Positions 12,406 to 27,565 of a stretch of DNA of 64,000 nucleotides are shown here, piece by piece. The stretch comes from Brasenia schreberi. Its lineage: Eukaryota; Streptophyta; Magnoliopsida; Nymphaeales; Cabombaceae. Each line of letters opens with the position of its first letter. Within the stretch, counting starts at the first letter, position 1. The notes under the pieces were generated by a model. That model was not told where the DNA came from. It searched no databases and was given only the letters and a program-made list of their open reading frames with translations. A program made the position numbers and the translations under genes. Location: assembly GCA_036023115.1 (NCBI GenBank), contig JAYKKT010000089.1, positions 7,573,501 to 7,637,500 of the forward strand, given 5' to 3'.

Positions 12406-15400
12406 TCATTTCTTTTTAGCTTTCTTCAAAACCTGTGTTTTCCTTGTCCCCTTCTTTGTTGTTTTAGCTGCAACTTTACCTTTTCTCTGTGTTATCCCCT
12501 GCCACAAAATAGAACGACTTGTTCAAGAGGTACGATTTTTAAAAGGAATAAATCGAGAAATTCCAAGATAAGTTATTCCATTTAAGCCTAGTAACCACAA
12601 TTAACAAGTATTCACAATGCACTGCCCAACATATTAAACAGATTCAAAAACCCGCTGATAAGGTATGTCTAACCAGGCTGGGGGTTTCCGCCAAAGCCTT
12701 CAAGCTAAAGGCCATGAGTTCAATTCAATAGCTGGAGTCCAGTTCTGGTTGCGGTTTGCCTAACTAACCATTCCAATGGAAAAGGAAAAAACTTACGACA
12801 CATGCAAGATACCTACACATGTTGCATTTCATAAATGAAATTTCATATCTTATATATATTTCTGTTAGAGTTGATGAAGAATCTTCCAGTCATTGCTTCC
12901 TATCCAAACACTTGTGCACCATGCACTCTTGATTGATGTAAAGCCATCCAGTTAATATTTGAGTATAAAACATGAGCGAACAAAAGGAACTCCACACCCT
13001 TCCGTCCATTGGATAATTTGCTCTAAAGTTGTATACAAGCAAATCCTAACAATACGTAACTAGGAAAAACATCCACCACGTTGTGATTCTATACATGAGG
13101 CAGTTGAGCATGCATACTTTTCTCAACTCCCAGTTGTTTCAAGCAGATGCATAGTTTTGGGCCCATGAGTTACACAAGACATCAGTGGAAATACAAGACC
13201 CTCCCTGACAGCTTAACTGATGACAGGAGCATTAAATTTGTATCGGTGTTGGTAAGCTTGTTGTTGCTGTTAACTCAGTATCAATGATTTATTTTAACAA
13301 TGAAGGCATCCTTCAATTCAGCACAGCGGTAGCACTGGTTCCAAGATCGAACCTACATCTTTCCCACGTTTTAAATTTGGAGCCAACTCATGGTGCAAAT
13401 TGACAAGGTGCACCTCTCTATCAGCAAGCAACTCAACCTCTGAGAGAGGGACTTTAACGAATAATGTTTGTTGGTATCAAGAACTTGATGCAATAGTTCC
13501 TGAAGTACATATCTGTTAACGCTTTGGTCCCATTCAATCATTTCTTGTTCACATCTTAATATATCTTAATTTGCTAACCTCCGCACCTAAAGGCTTACTA
13601 AAAATCACATGAACTCTGCTATGTTTTTACAATGAGATCCAGTATACTTATACAGGAGCCAACCATTTTGGTAACATAATGGCGTGCTTGAAGATGAGAG
13701 CATAGCATTTTCATTTGAACCACACGTAGGAAAACATTGATACGTGGCAATCTGAAAAAAATATTATAAATGACATTTTATCTCTCACAGTAAGAATTAC
13801 TCCTGATTATTGGCCTAATATAGTGTGAATTTAAGTGACACTAGGAACCAACCAGTTTAGCTGACTTTTGCCCTACATAATAAAGTATAATAAACAAGTA
13901 TTTATCATCACAAGTTCCATTTGTCATAACTAAGTTACTGAAAAGGATTAATTAGGACTCAGCTCATGTTTTGGGACATCAAGCTACTTTGTGAATCACT
14001 TGCAACGTGCTCCGACCAAACAGTAAAGTACTTTAATATTTCTATGTGTACTATACACATACTGGAAATTTACTGACAGTTTATGGCATACCAATGATTT
14101 AACTGCCTTCCGCTTATTTTTCCCATTGACAGGGTCATCTTTGCCTTTACTATTTTGGTTGTTTTGATGTCCTGTTGTCTTCGGCACCCTATCTCCCTCC
14201 TCATCAGAATCGAATGAGAATCCATCAAGTGTACCTGCTCAAGAAAAAGCCAAATATCAGTGCAGGAACGCACTGGGGTTCCAAAACTGTCAAACAAAAG
14301 AATACCCCTAGGCAAAACTCTTGAAAATGTTAATCAAACAAAAGAATACCCCTAGACAAAACTCTTGAAATACCCCTAGACAAACAAAAGAATACCCCTA
14401 GACAAAACTCTTGAAAATGTTAACCATATAATTTTCATATCAGCAAACATTTCGAAGTTCCCACTTCTCATGAAGCAGTTTCCTTATACTCTTTTTGGTT
14501 AGGCAATTTAAGGCATCATGATTAGGATTTCGAATTGAAGGCTTCTTGGTTATGATAGCTTAAGCTCACTATCCTGATCCCGTTCTTATCAAGTTAAAGT
14601 CTCCAGGTATCGATAATCACAAAAGGATTCCAAAAGACACAAAAAATATAAAGAACTTCAACTTATCTAAAGCCCCTAAGTAGAAAACAGCAGCACTCCT
14701 TTGTTACAACAACAGCCATGCCTCTTCTCACACTAGGTGGCGGCTCATGGATTTTTTTATTTATAGAGCTCGATCTTGTGCGGTATTAGCATTTAACTCC
14801 AAAAAAGCTAGATCATGTTTTACATATACTCGAAGATTATAATTCATGATTCAAATTGAAAGTTATCAAATGAATCAAAGATTGAACTTCATTAGCTATA
14901 GACAACAGAAAGATCTTAGGTAACTTAGACATAAAAGGTCCAAAATGCTTGTGTACTCCTGAATGAATTGCAGTTTCTCAACATAAAACTAATACAAGGT
15001 CACAAAATGGTATATATTGGAAGCGTGAAAGTCTTTATGCAACCCAGCAATACACTCTGACATATGCATGCACGCACAAACGTGCACACAGACAATATGA
15101 AATCAACCTTCTATCATCGTCTCAGCTTCATAGACGTTTGAGAGCGGTTGAAGTTGGATGAAGTCATTCATGATGGCCTCAATCTGATAAATAAAAAATT
15201 GCCATGTTAATAAGCAATCAAAATAGTGGAAACGTTAACCTGCCACCAAAATGTGGGAAGACAACCAAAAAGGCAGCATTAAATGCATAAATTGAGGATC
15301 CACGACACTTTTTAAGGAAATAACTCAAGAAAAGAAACAAACAATAATTGCAAATCTCAATAACACAAGTCCCACTCAATGGAAGACCGCAGCAATATAA

Positions 15401-18400
15401 AATTTTGCAATATTTTCAAGATCATTTGATCATTCCAGGTACACTGAATACACAATTCCAAACATACCAATGCACTCAATTAACGAGATATGAAATGTTT
15501 CTCTATCTTTTACATTTTTCAGTGCTTAAATTTTGGACCTGAGCTATATGTTTTCACTCTAGGGAACCCAAACTCGCATCACCCTTTCCAAGCATGTACG
15601 CAGGTTTTCATGTGGATTCAGAAACGAACAAGTACAATGAACCGACATTTCTCTCCTAAAAAATGTCTCCTGTTTTCACATCACAGATATTTGATTCAAG
15701 GCTCTCCACTCATTAGTCAATGAGATGTCCTCCAACGAGTTTTAGCAGCGTTGCACAAATATTCACTTAGGGACAAGCGTTTTTAATTTTTCCACATCAA
15801 AACCAGTTTTAAGGCTTGATCTCAGATTATAATTTTGATTTCAAGTTTCAACTAAAAGACTTCAAAATTAACATGTTTGCTAGTATAGTGTCAACTGAAG
15901 ATACAGAAATAGCATGGTAATATTTTCTGAATATTGGCAGTATTCATGACAGTGATGACACAACAAGCAAGATTATGTAATCCAGAAACAGAACAGGATA
16001 GGACAAAATTCCCCCACAACCAGCGCTCTTCTTAATAATGCAATACAAAAAGAATAATGTTGAAACATGGTAGTTCTGCATCAGGAAGATGGTCACCAGT
16101 AATGGGATCCAACGTGCATGAATGTAATAAGCTATTAGAGTGCGTACAGATGAGAAAAAACCTCAAGCTACTAGCTGAAGCTTGTTCCAAAAGTAAAACA
16201 AAACAACTAAGGAACTTCTGGATTGAAGTGAAATATCAAAAGGTTGATGATCAATTAGTGTTAGGATTTTGGGATGTAAGAAACATGTCAGTCTGACACA
16301 ACCTATGGATACATTTAAATAGTCAACATATCTGAATCAAAGCCGCAACTTGAGAGGATATAATTGATAAATCAGCAAACCTTTGCTTCCGTTTGACCAA
16401 AATTGACCTGGTGGAAAGAAGCTTATTACTTTCAGGAAAATATAAAGCATAAGAAGGGAATCAAATATTCATTACAACAATGCATAACATACAATGCAAA
16501 ATGTTCTGGAAGGAACAATTCTCGTTTTGTATATTGTTCCTGAAAGGGAACAATGAAAAATATCAGCCATTTTGCATATAGCAACTATAATAAGTTACGA
16601 AAATGCAGAAGCTTCCCAATATAACTCGTATGGAAAATCAAGCCCCATATGGAGCTCAAACAGAAAGTACAACTTAATTGGTTAACTGAAGCACAACCAA
16701 TCAAGAAATGTGGTGTGACAGGTAAAATGATGTCTATTCGAGGACATTATGTTTGTAAAGAATGCTAACAGTGAAACCATACTAACATATTTTAGATTAT
16801 CAATAGTGACAAAGAAAATGGACAGAAACAAGGTGAACATAAAGAATGAAATCTAGGCCATCACTATGCAACCTCCATTATACAGATCTATTTTCTTGCT
16901 TATCTTCATCAGAACAAAAGAAAAGAAAAGAAAAGAAAAAACTTATTAGGTAAACTTTGTCATGAAAGCAAATCTGATGTTATACTGTAAAAGATATCTG
17001 TAAGCCACCATTATCATGTATCCTCTATCAAGGAGATAACATTTCTTGCTCATATGAGACAAAAATACTCTTAGTAGTTACCAGGTAAAGTTTGTCAATT
17101 GTGTGGTAATAAGCAATGATAGCTCTAGAGGTAAGCAAATGGATAGGGCTATTAAACAGTAGGTACTTTTATTTTCAGCAATACCTAGTGATAGAATTTT
17201 AGGCATGGTTAGGAGACATGAAGTGGAGATCTGATAAAACACAGAGAGTTGGTTAATCATTAGGCTACGGTTCAATAAAACAAAACTGAGATCTAATACA
17301 ATTATACTGAGAGCTGGTTAATCATTGGACAATATATGACAAAAACATCTTTTCTCTAACATATGCATTTTAGGGTCAAACCAATAGAAAGAACTTATTA
17401 CAGTTCAAGAGAAAACCTACAGTTAAAGTTGCAGGTACGGAAAAGTAGAACTTACTAATAGATAAAATTATACCAAATCAAAGATGACTCAGACTATGCA
17501 AAGATGATACTTACCTTTCAAGTCTAAAAGCATTTCAGGACCCCCTGTGGGTTTCTCTGAAATAAGCAATCTTCCAACAGCACCTACATCTCCACTCATA
17601 TCGAGAGCATCTCCTTCACACTCAATAAGCGCCTGCAAAGAATTGATCACGCACAGAATTGTGATTTACAAATATAGTAAATGGTTTAAGGTTAAAGAAA
17701 TAGCCTACCAGAAAAATAAGGTTAATTCTAACTTAATGGTATTAGGTGCATACTTATTTCTATATTCCCAAGTCTCTCTTAGCTAACTTACCTAGACACT
17801 CACAACTCATACCGAGTCAATCAAGCTCACCAACTAATTCTTCTAAATATTTCATGACCAAACTTCAACATGGACTTGAAGAATTTTGGTTCTAATACAA
17901 CAGAACATCAAAACTATATTAAAAATTGTTTCTCTAACGTCATAATAGAAGTGAAACTGATTCAATGCAACCGTATCTTTGTCAATCCCATTGACTTTTT
18001 AAGTTGTAGTGCCCATAACATGCACCATTAATGGAAAAGCTACACGATAGTGTGATAAGAAATGAACTGGCCCTTTATGCATACTAACTTTCAGTTAGTG
18101 GGGAATAAGGATGGCGTGAAACATGAGTATTCAGTTACTGCCTCGTAATATGTAATTGTAATATGCAAGACACACTTCCAAGCTAGATTCTTATCAACCA
18201 ACAAGAGCACAATAACCTGGAGTTTGACTGAATAAACTTTTCATAGTATGCATATCACATGATAGATACATATATTGTATCAAAAGGATACACTTGTATC
18301 ATGAATAGCCTCCATATCATAACATACAAGGGTTATGGTACCACAAGATATGTAGGTGTACCATACCATCAATGTAGGTGGACTATATTCTAACAACAAC

Positions 18401-21400
18401 TAAGCCTTTTTGGATTCTTTGTTTCCACATAGCCCTATCATGTGCCATGTTAGCAGTTAACTCACAATAAGCTAGATCATTCTTTATTGTTTCTTTCCAA
18501 CACTTCTGTGGTTGTCCTCTGCCTCTTTTAATACTTTCTAAATTTAGTTTTTCATACCTTCTTATAGGTTCTTCTTTTGATCTTCTTTCCATATGTCCAA
18601 ACCATCTTAAATGATATTTTCTCATTTTATCTTCTATTGGTGCCACTCCTAAATTCCTAATTTGTTTCTAATAACCTCATTATGTATACGGTCTTTTCTT
18701 GTACGACCACTCATCCATCTCAACATCTTCATTTATGTCACAAACATCTTTTATACATGTTGATGATTAATTGCCTAACAGTCAAAACCATAAAACATGG
18801 TAGGTCTAATTGCTGCTCTATAATGTTTACCTTTTAACTTTAATGGTATCTTCTTATCACAAAGAATATCGGATGCTCCTCTCCATTTTAACCAACCAGC
18901 ATTAATTCTATGTGTAACATCTCCATCAATTCTTCCATCACTCTTAAAAATTGACCCTAAGTATTTAAAAATTTCCTTTTGGGGGATGCAATGTGTGCCA
19001 ATTTTAATTTATATGTTCTCTAAAGTAACCAAATGATCAAACTTACATTCTATGTATTCTGTCTTTGTTCTACTAAGTCGGAAGCCTTTACTTTCTAATG
19101 TTTCTCTCCATAGTTCCAATTTTCTATTAACTTTTTCCTTAGACTCCTCTACTAACACAATATCATCATCAAATAACATACACCAAGGTATTTCATCTTG
19201 AATATGTTTTGTTAACTCATCAATCACCATGATAAATAAGTATGGACTTAAAGTTGATCCTTAATGTAACCCAATATTAACTTCAAAGAAATCTGTCATT
19301 CCTTCATGAGTCCTTACACATGTTTTTGCACCATCGTACATGTCTCTTATAAGGTTAATGTATGTCAATGGGATACCTCTTTTTTCCAAGGTTCTCCAAA
19401 GAACCTCCCTCAGTACCCTATCGTAAGCTTTTTTTAGATCAATAAATATCATGTAAAGGTCTTTCTTTTTTGCCCTAAAATGTTTCATAAGACGGCTCAA
19501 AAGGTGAATTCAACAGTAGATCTGCCTGGTATGAATCCAAATTGGTTCTCTGTTGTACTTGATACTTGTCTTAACCTACGATCGATAATTCTTTCCCACA
19601 ATTTCATAGTATGGCTCATTAACTCGATACCTCGATAATTTACACAATTCTAAATGTCTTCCTTGTTCTTATATATGGGTATAAGTGTACTCGCTCTCCA
19701 TTCCTTGGGCATCTTTTGGTTTTTCCATATTTCATTAAATAGTCTTGTGAGCCAAGTGATTCCTATTTCTCCTAATATTTTACAAACTTCTATAGAAATA
19801 TTGTTTGGTCCTACCGATTTACCACCCTTCATATGTTTAAGAGCCTCTTTGACTTCATTCTTTGAATACGTCGGTAGAAATTATGGCTTATATACTTTTC
19901 TAATTTGACTAACTCTCCTAAGCTAATGCTAACATCTTTATTTTCATTAAAAAACTTATAAAAATAGTTTTTTCATCTATTTCTTATATCATCATTTGCC
20001 ACTAGAATTTTTTCATCCTCGTCTTTGACGCATCTAACATAATTAAGATCTTTAGTTTTTTTATCCTAAAAATATCTCTTTCACCCTCTTTTTGCTTCAC
20101 TAACGGCCTTTTTTTCGCTTCCTTCTTTGCTTTCTTATAAGCCTCTAATGGTTCACTAGTTTTCTTAGCATAATATAATTTGTAACATGCCCTCTTTGCC
20201 TTGATTTTAGTTTGCACTACTGGCAGTGCATCCATCTACTGACATATCCAACTGCAAAACTAATATCAGGTCTTATAATAGTAACATAAATCAACTTCCC
20301 TACTAATCTTTGGTATTTACCAATATCTTCATATGGTTTCCCTAGTGTATCGGTCTCCCCCTTAGAAATTTCCATAGGAATCGAGCAAATTATGCAATCT
20401 TCCATTTTTGTCTCCTTTAGTAGATCTAGTATATATTTTCTTTGACTTAAAAATAAGTAATTATTATGATGAATCACCTCTATCCCCAAGAAGTAATGTA
20501 ATCTACCCAAGTCTTAAGTCAAACAGTGAAGTGAGTCTTCCTTTTAGATCATTGATGCCTTTTGTGTCATCCCCTGTAATAATGATATCATCCACATATA
20601 CTAGCAATATGATGGTTTTCTTTCCTTGCTTGATAAACACAGTGTGATCACTGGTACATTGTTTGAAGCCCAAACTTATAACACCAACACTTAATTTCTC
20701 AAACCAAGCTCTGGGAGATTGTTTTAAGCCATAAATTGATTTCTTTAATTTGCATACCTTACTTGACTGTTTTCCTTGAATATATCTAGACGGTAGATCC
20801 ATGTAAATATCTTCCGTGAGATCTCCCTGAAAAAAGGCATTCTTAACATCTAGCTGAAATAGTTCTCATCTTTTGTTAACTGCCACACTCAAAATAATTC
20901 TAATGGTATTCATCTTTACCACTGGAGCTAACGTTTCAGTGTAATCTATGCCATACGACTGACTGTAACCTTTAGCAACTAACCTTGCTTTATATCTTTC
21001 TATATTCCCGTCAGCCTTATATTTGATGGAAAATACCCATTTACAATCCACTGTCTTCCTTTCTGCTATAAGATCAACCAATTCCCATGTCTTGTTTCAT
21101 ACCATAGCTGTTATTTCCTCTGCCATTGTTGCCTTCCATTCAGGATATTGTTCTGCTTCTTCAAATGTTCTAGGAATATAGGTAGTATCTGCATTCATGA
21201 CAAACAACTGATATTCTCTGGGATAGTTGGAATACGATACCATTTTCTATAGAGAATATTTTGCAGTTTCTCGTTTTCCCTTGCGGATTGCAATTGGAAG
21301 GTCATTAAATTCCACTTCTCAGGATGAGATGTTTCTTGAGATGGATTCAGGTCTGATTCAGGAGGAGAATTTTGATTCAAAGTGGCTTTATGTTGCGGGA

Positions 21401-24400
21401 AAAGGATCTTTCTACCACCTCTTGTATATGTCTGCCATTCGTTTTCTAAAGAAGGTATTATCTCCTCATCTTCTTTGTCATGCACTTGAAGAATATCACT
21501 TGGAGGAAGAGGTATCACATGAGCTGGCTGAGAATCAGGTGAAGTAATTTCCTGTATGCTATAAAACGGTATATCCTCATGAAATGTAACATCCATGGTA
21601 ACATATGATCTTCTTTTGAGAGGATCATAGTACTTGTACCCCTTCTGGGTAGAAGAATATCCCATAAAAATACACTTTGCATCCAGTTTATCTCTCAAAC
21701 CTTGATAAATGTGAACAAAACATGTGCATCCAAATACCCTTGAAAGTATATGAAATTGTTTCTTCGAAGAACATAACATATGGAATGGAGTGTTATCATT
21801 GAGAACCCTGCTTGACATACGATTGATAAGAAACACAGTTGTCAGCACTGCTTCACCCCAGTAATATTTAGGAGTGTTACAACCAATCAAAAGAGTTCTA
21901 GCAACTTCTAAAATGTGACGATTTTTCCTTTCTAAGACACCATTTTGTTGAGAAGAATATGCACAGGAAGTCTGATGTAATATTCCATGATCAAGAAAAA
22001 AAGAATGAAGTGAGTGAGACATAAATTCACCACCATTATCACTGCGGAAAACTTTGATAGTATGCTGGAACCGAGTGAGGATAAACTGGTAATAAATCGG
22101 AAGGATGTTCTTTACTTCTTCCTTAGTCTTCATAAGATATAACACAGTAAATCTAGTACAGTCATCAATAAATGAGATAAAATACTTATATCCATGCAAA
22201 GATGTAGTAGAGCAAGGACCCCAAATATCAGAATGGATAATTTCAAATGGAATAGAGGATTTTTCTTCACTCAAAGGAAAGGAAGTTCGATGATGTTTTG
22301 CCTTCTAGCAAGTCTCACAATTCAAATTCAAATTATTAACTAAATTCAGGTAATAACATTCTAAGTTTAGATAGTGGTAAATGTCCTAATCTTTGATGTC
22401 AGCGAGGTAGATCTACTCTCTGTTTCTCTATAATGATTGTTGCTTGCATGACTGCTCCTTTATTCTCTTCGCAAAAATAGAGGCCTCTTTTAACTCTATC
22501 CTGACCAAACGTTCTCCCCATCCTCAGTTCCTGAAATACACATCCAGCAGAGTCAAAAATTATACGACATTTTAGATCCTAAGTTAATGCAAAAACTGAT
22601 AATAAATTGACTGATATATTGGAAACATATAAGACATCTTTCAATACACCAAAAGACGTAGTAATATTTCATTTTCCCATGATAGGCGTGTGTGATCCAT
22701 CTGCCAATCGAATATTAACCTATTCACTAGTCAACTCATAAATATCAAATAATTCCCTTCTACTAACCACATGATCTATAGCACCAGAGTCAATAACCCA
22801 AATCTAAGACTGAGAAATGTTTAAATTACCCTTAACCAAGAATGAGAAAGGATACACCATGGTTGCCTGAGACTCATTATTTGCGGATGATGTAGATGCA
22901 TTATGTGAATCAACCAACCGAGCCTTAAGCAACTCTATCTCCTTCTTCATATATGCCAAAGAACTTTCCATGTTCTGTTTATCATTCTGATCACTAGTGA
23001 AATAAGCACTGTTTGGTCTATTCTGAGGATGAGGAGGTCTGCCAATCAATTCCCAGCAAGTCTCCTTGGTGTGTCGAGATTTTCCACAATGGGAGCAGAT
23101 TAGTTTTGCTTTTTCTTCATGAGTGAGTCCAAATCTGCCTCTACCACATCCATAACCCCCCCTACCACGAAAGGGAGAACTTGATGTATTCCTGCCCACA
23201 AATGCAGTAGTCTCTGTGTTGATTTTTGTCTCCTTCTCTAAGCGTTTTCGATCTTCTTCCCGTAGTAAAAGAGAATAAACTGTGCTTAAGGAATGTAGTT
23301 CTTCTCTGCTAAGGATATTTTTTACTGCTTCATATTCTGAAGAAATACCCCACAGAAGATCAAATATTTTCCTCTCTTCAAATTCTTCATTTCGCTCTTG
23401 GGTGCAGCTTTGACACTTTGTTTTGGAATACAGTTGTAGTTCTTCCCAGAAACCTCTAAGTTCTGCATAATATTCACTGACAGATCTGGTTCCCTGTCTA
23501 CGTCTTCTAATTTTCTCGATAAGATCATATTTCTTGGCGATATTTTTCCTCAGGGCATAAGCGTCATGGCTGCTAACCAAATATCCTTAGCAGTTTCTAA
23601 GAACATGAATGTGCTTGCAATAGATGGAGACATGGATTGAAGAAACCAAGCACTAACTAGTGCATTTTCTCTACGCCATCGTGCGTAAAGAGGATCATTC
23701 ATCTGAGGTTGTACTATGTCACCTGTCAAATAATCCCATCTCCCCCTTGCCATTACTGCTAACTCTATAGATCTGGCCCACTGAAGAAAATTTTTTCCAT
23801 CTAATTTCATATTTGTTATTTGAAAAACTTCACATTTATCAGTAGAATTCTGTTCGTTGGAGTCGCCCATCTTAATTCCTTCCATTTATAAAGTTTCTCA
23901 CGGGAATTTCACAAAGAGGATGAAGCAATAAGGTTTGGCAGTCTGGTACAATCAAAGAAAATTTTTTATTTAAGAGCTGATCAAGGATTAGATATTGAAC
24001 AATGCTGAACTGAAACACGATTAATTTATGTTTCTCTTCTTCGCTTTTGGTGACTTGTCTTTCACAATTTACATGGGCCTGATAGCACTCCAATGTTTAT
24101 GACGGACAATTTAACCATTGATTCAATGAGCAGACTTATGGAAAAAATAGGGACTACGAGGTAACTCACGAAAGTGATAAAGGATGGAGTGCAATAAAAG
24201 TCAGATAACTCAAATTCACCCAGAGTTGATCACGACTCTGCTTCTTAAATAAACTGAATAGAAATTCTTTGACAAAGTCTGCACAATCCAATCCTGTGAC
24301 AGACTATATTATGATTTACACTTTCTACACAATCCAATCTTGCGACAGATTATATTCTGATTTACACTTTCTGCAATAGCAGATTAAACCTAATCTTACT

Positions 24401-27400
24401 GCATACCTTTATCGCAGTGAGCCAGACAGTTATGTTCCCTTTGTGGATTTTTGTGATTCTATAAAATAGCCAATAACGAAATAGATTGAAGAAACAACCT
24501 TACTTCTTAACTGCAACTCATGTAATCTGTGATTATGTGCTTCACGGTGGCTGTAATCGCGAGAAAAAGCTCTGATATCATGATGAATTAATCTGAAATC
24601 TTCAATTTATCAAAGACTAAAACAGAAAATATCAGCCAATAAGAAACGAAATGGATGTGCAGTCCCTCTTGCTGCCGCTAACCTCCATTCTTTTATTCCA
24701 CCATACAACCCTAATTACAACAGAAGTTTATATAATCCTAATCTAACTCAAAAGACTTATATGCCCTTGATTAATATTAATTACTACTTAATTAACCCAA
24801 GGTCCTAATGGATCCAATTTACAAGGAACACAGTATAACTCATTTGAACATACTGACCTATGACATAGACTATAACATTAAATATCTAATCTTCAAACTA
24901 ACAAATAATTATCTCCAATAAGACCAAACATCTCCTTGAAGGACTTTCTGTATAAATATATCTTCTTTCTTGCTTTTGAGGTTCCACCATTTAGTTTGAA
25001 TAGCTCGATGCACTCTTTTCTTCTTTGTTCATTTTTTTGTTTGTAAATCCATAACTAAAAGTTGATGTTGGGTGGTTAAGCTTTCTCATGGAATTACCTT
25101 GCAATCTTTACAACCCGTTCTATCTTTTTTCTACAAATAAAGTAATAAATTTGTATTTGTGATACAAATTGTTCAGCCTTCGTGTATATAATTTATATAT
25201 CAATACTTACAGCACCAAATTATATAGCTTTTGCTTGTCAAAAGTGGAGCTTTATCTCAAGAATGCTATAAACAGGCATCCATAACTAACAAAGAACTAC
25301 TAGTGGGATTGGTTATAAACTTCGCCCTCATCAATAAATTGACAGGGTTCTCAATTACATTCTCTTATGCTGCAACAGGCAATCTCAGTAACCAGAAAGC
25401 AATTCAGAGTATCTTGTCAAGGTAGACCTTCGTTTTCTGTTGCACAATGATGTAAACTGCAAAAGGCTAGATGCTTGGCTTGGCTTACCTACCCATTCTC
25501 ACTTCATTTTCCATTTTTTTTACTAGATCAGCAGATAAGCATGGAAAGTTTTTTAGATTTTTCAGTGAGAAGGATAAAGCCATAGTAAGCTAACCTTTGT
25601 CCGACTGACTTTGTCAGATAGAACCAATGGTAATCTTGAAGAAACCTGCATGGATTTAAAGTTGAAACACAGTAAGAGCCTAGAGAAAAGATAGATACAA
25701 ATGTTTCAATATCAATAATTCCAAATAATCGTGAACACCAATCTTGGATTGCACGCGAGCCCATGGTTTTTCACTGAAACATGAAATGCAAAGCTTTAAG
25801 CTTAGCAAATGAGAACGTGAGGAAAGCACCAATATCCAAGTTCATGTTCATGTTCAATGAGAACAACTAATAACAGGAAAGAGACCTATATTGTCTCCCT
25901 ATAATATAAGTTTAGAAGCTAGAGAGGAATGAACAACAGAATATAGTGCAGACATAACTGGATATCCAACGGATATACAACGGATATATAAGTTTTGCAT
26001 TATATGGACAAACATCATTAAATGAGACATACACTACAGACAATTCCTTATGGGCTTAGATGAGCAGCTGCACGAGAACCAGTAGATGTCCAGTAGCTGA
26101 GGTAAAGCACCTTCAAGGTACTCATGCCAAGCAAGTTATTTATTTCCATTAATTTTAGTAACAGAACAAAATAGGATTTCCGCTATTACAGCCTCCAGAT
26201 AAAAAAGCAGAGGAACTTCTACACATACTTACTCGAGGCTCATTCTTTTTGTCCAATATCTCTTCATTCACTTTCTCAGAAATGCCAGAGCCAGATTGCC
26301 CTTCATCAATATGCACTGTTGCAACTGGAATGGATCAAATAGAGTAGAGACCGCAATCAGGAAGAGTATTCTATTTATCATGTTCTATGCTTTTCACTAA
26401 AATCAGAAAGCAACTTATGAAAGGGAAATAAAAGAGTAGGGCTATGCAGGAAGTCCTTTTGCAGCCAACTAAAGAATTAGACAAGTTAAGTAGTGGCTGC
26501 TAGATATTTTTCATGCGAGGACATTTTCACTCCCTAGACCTTTATGCTGATTACAGCATACCTTCATCCTGATCATCATGCCTTTCTTGTTTAGTTTTCT
26601 TTCCCACCTTTGAGTTTGGATGCTTGATTGGAGATTCTAGGTCACTGTCAAGGAGAATAACTTTTTTATCCCTCTCCTTTTGGCCGCCCTCTAGGCCTTC
26701 CTCGGAGTTTTCAAGGTCTGCATCTTGCTTCCAACTTTGATCGTCACTTGGACTAGACACTGCAAGCGATGCATGTGGAGCCTGTTAATGAACACCAATT
26801 CACATCATCAGGAGATGGAAAATCTCCCAAAGATAAAACCATCATTCCGAAAGGAAGTAATCTGATTCAGTTTTCTAAGCATCTTTACTCACGGACGACT
26901 GACAAACCTTTTATAACCAGAGCAGCTACAATTCAAAAGGTCAGAGACAATTAATGTCAACTTCATCTTCATGTAATACACATTGGATGAGAAAATAGAA
27001 ATATCAGTATACAACCATATCCAGACTAGTCATACTTAGTCACAGAGAACCAACGAGAGATAATTGTCGCCTTCCAGTGTATAGAACATTCAGCCTAACT
27101 GTATTAAGAAGGAGAAGAAGAGAAACCGCAAAATTGCAAAAATCGCATGAAGTGGAAGAGAAGCCCGCGCTCATTACTAAAATAAAGCAAATCTAGTCAG
27201 AATATCCACAAACAGAAATGAGAGACGAGGGCATTGATAAGCAAAAGAAAATACACTAAACCGGCACACTCTCACCATCCAAAACTGGAGACCGCTATTT
27301 ATTGGCTACCAACAAGAAAAGGAAGCACTACAACTTGCGAAAAAGAGGAAAATGCAACATCCCAAGCAGATGAAATCATCCAGAAAACTGACTCGTAAAG

Positions 27401-27565
27401 GTACTAAAACTTTGAAGTGGTCCGAACAAAGGTACAACTATAGAATCGAAACGCCGAAGTGGGATCAATCTCGGACTCACAGAGTACGAAAACAATAGGA
27501 ACAGAATTTTGGTAGCAGTACCTCAAAAGCACGAAGCCAATCTGGACTATTCTCGCGCGAGTCGC

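Larger units (their letters stand above)
20222..24922 (-). mobile_element. Ty1/copia retrotransposon, 3' truncated, nested in a LINE
   Basis: On the minus strand the order is 5' LTR (24581-24922), primer-binding site (24569-24580), leader, gag, protease, integrase and reverse transcriptase, ending abruptly in the early RNase H region at 20222. That order is diagnostic of copia elements. There is no 3' LTR: the break at 20222 passes directly into LINE sequence. The 5' LTR abuts LINE sequence at the other end. One deletion removing RNase H, the 3' LTR and about 124 bases of neighbouring LINE explains both edges. Confidence 0.92.
18392..25166 (-). mobile_element. LINE of the RTE family, split by a copia element
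   Basis: Two blocks align to the LINE at 781-4063. 18392-20221 matches LINE positions about 790-2700, and 24925-25166 matches about 2825-3060. The copy is 5'-truncated in the endonuclease-RT linker. It carries several frameshifts (the frame changes near 19860, 19510, 19240 and 19000 on the plus scale), lacks a 27-base piece of the 3' UTR, and reads FDDD rather than FADD at the RT active site (19165-19175 region). The two blocks are separated by the copia element at 20222-24922, and about 124 bases of LINE are missing at the junction. The whole composite lies in intron 4 of BIN4, on the same strand as that gene. Confidence 0.9.

Noticed and set aside
11826..12750. tRNA-like GAGTTC...GAGTTCAGTACC stretches (also at 7837, 27755, 35655 and 61706) as tRNA genes
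   Set aside because: No cloverleaf with matched acceptor stem and anticodon could be formed. At best they are decayed SINE heads.
18392..18420. Target-site duplication for the second LINE
   Set aside because: Flanks at 18380-18391 and 25166-25180 share no convincing string, so the 5' limit of this copy is approximate.
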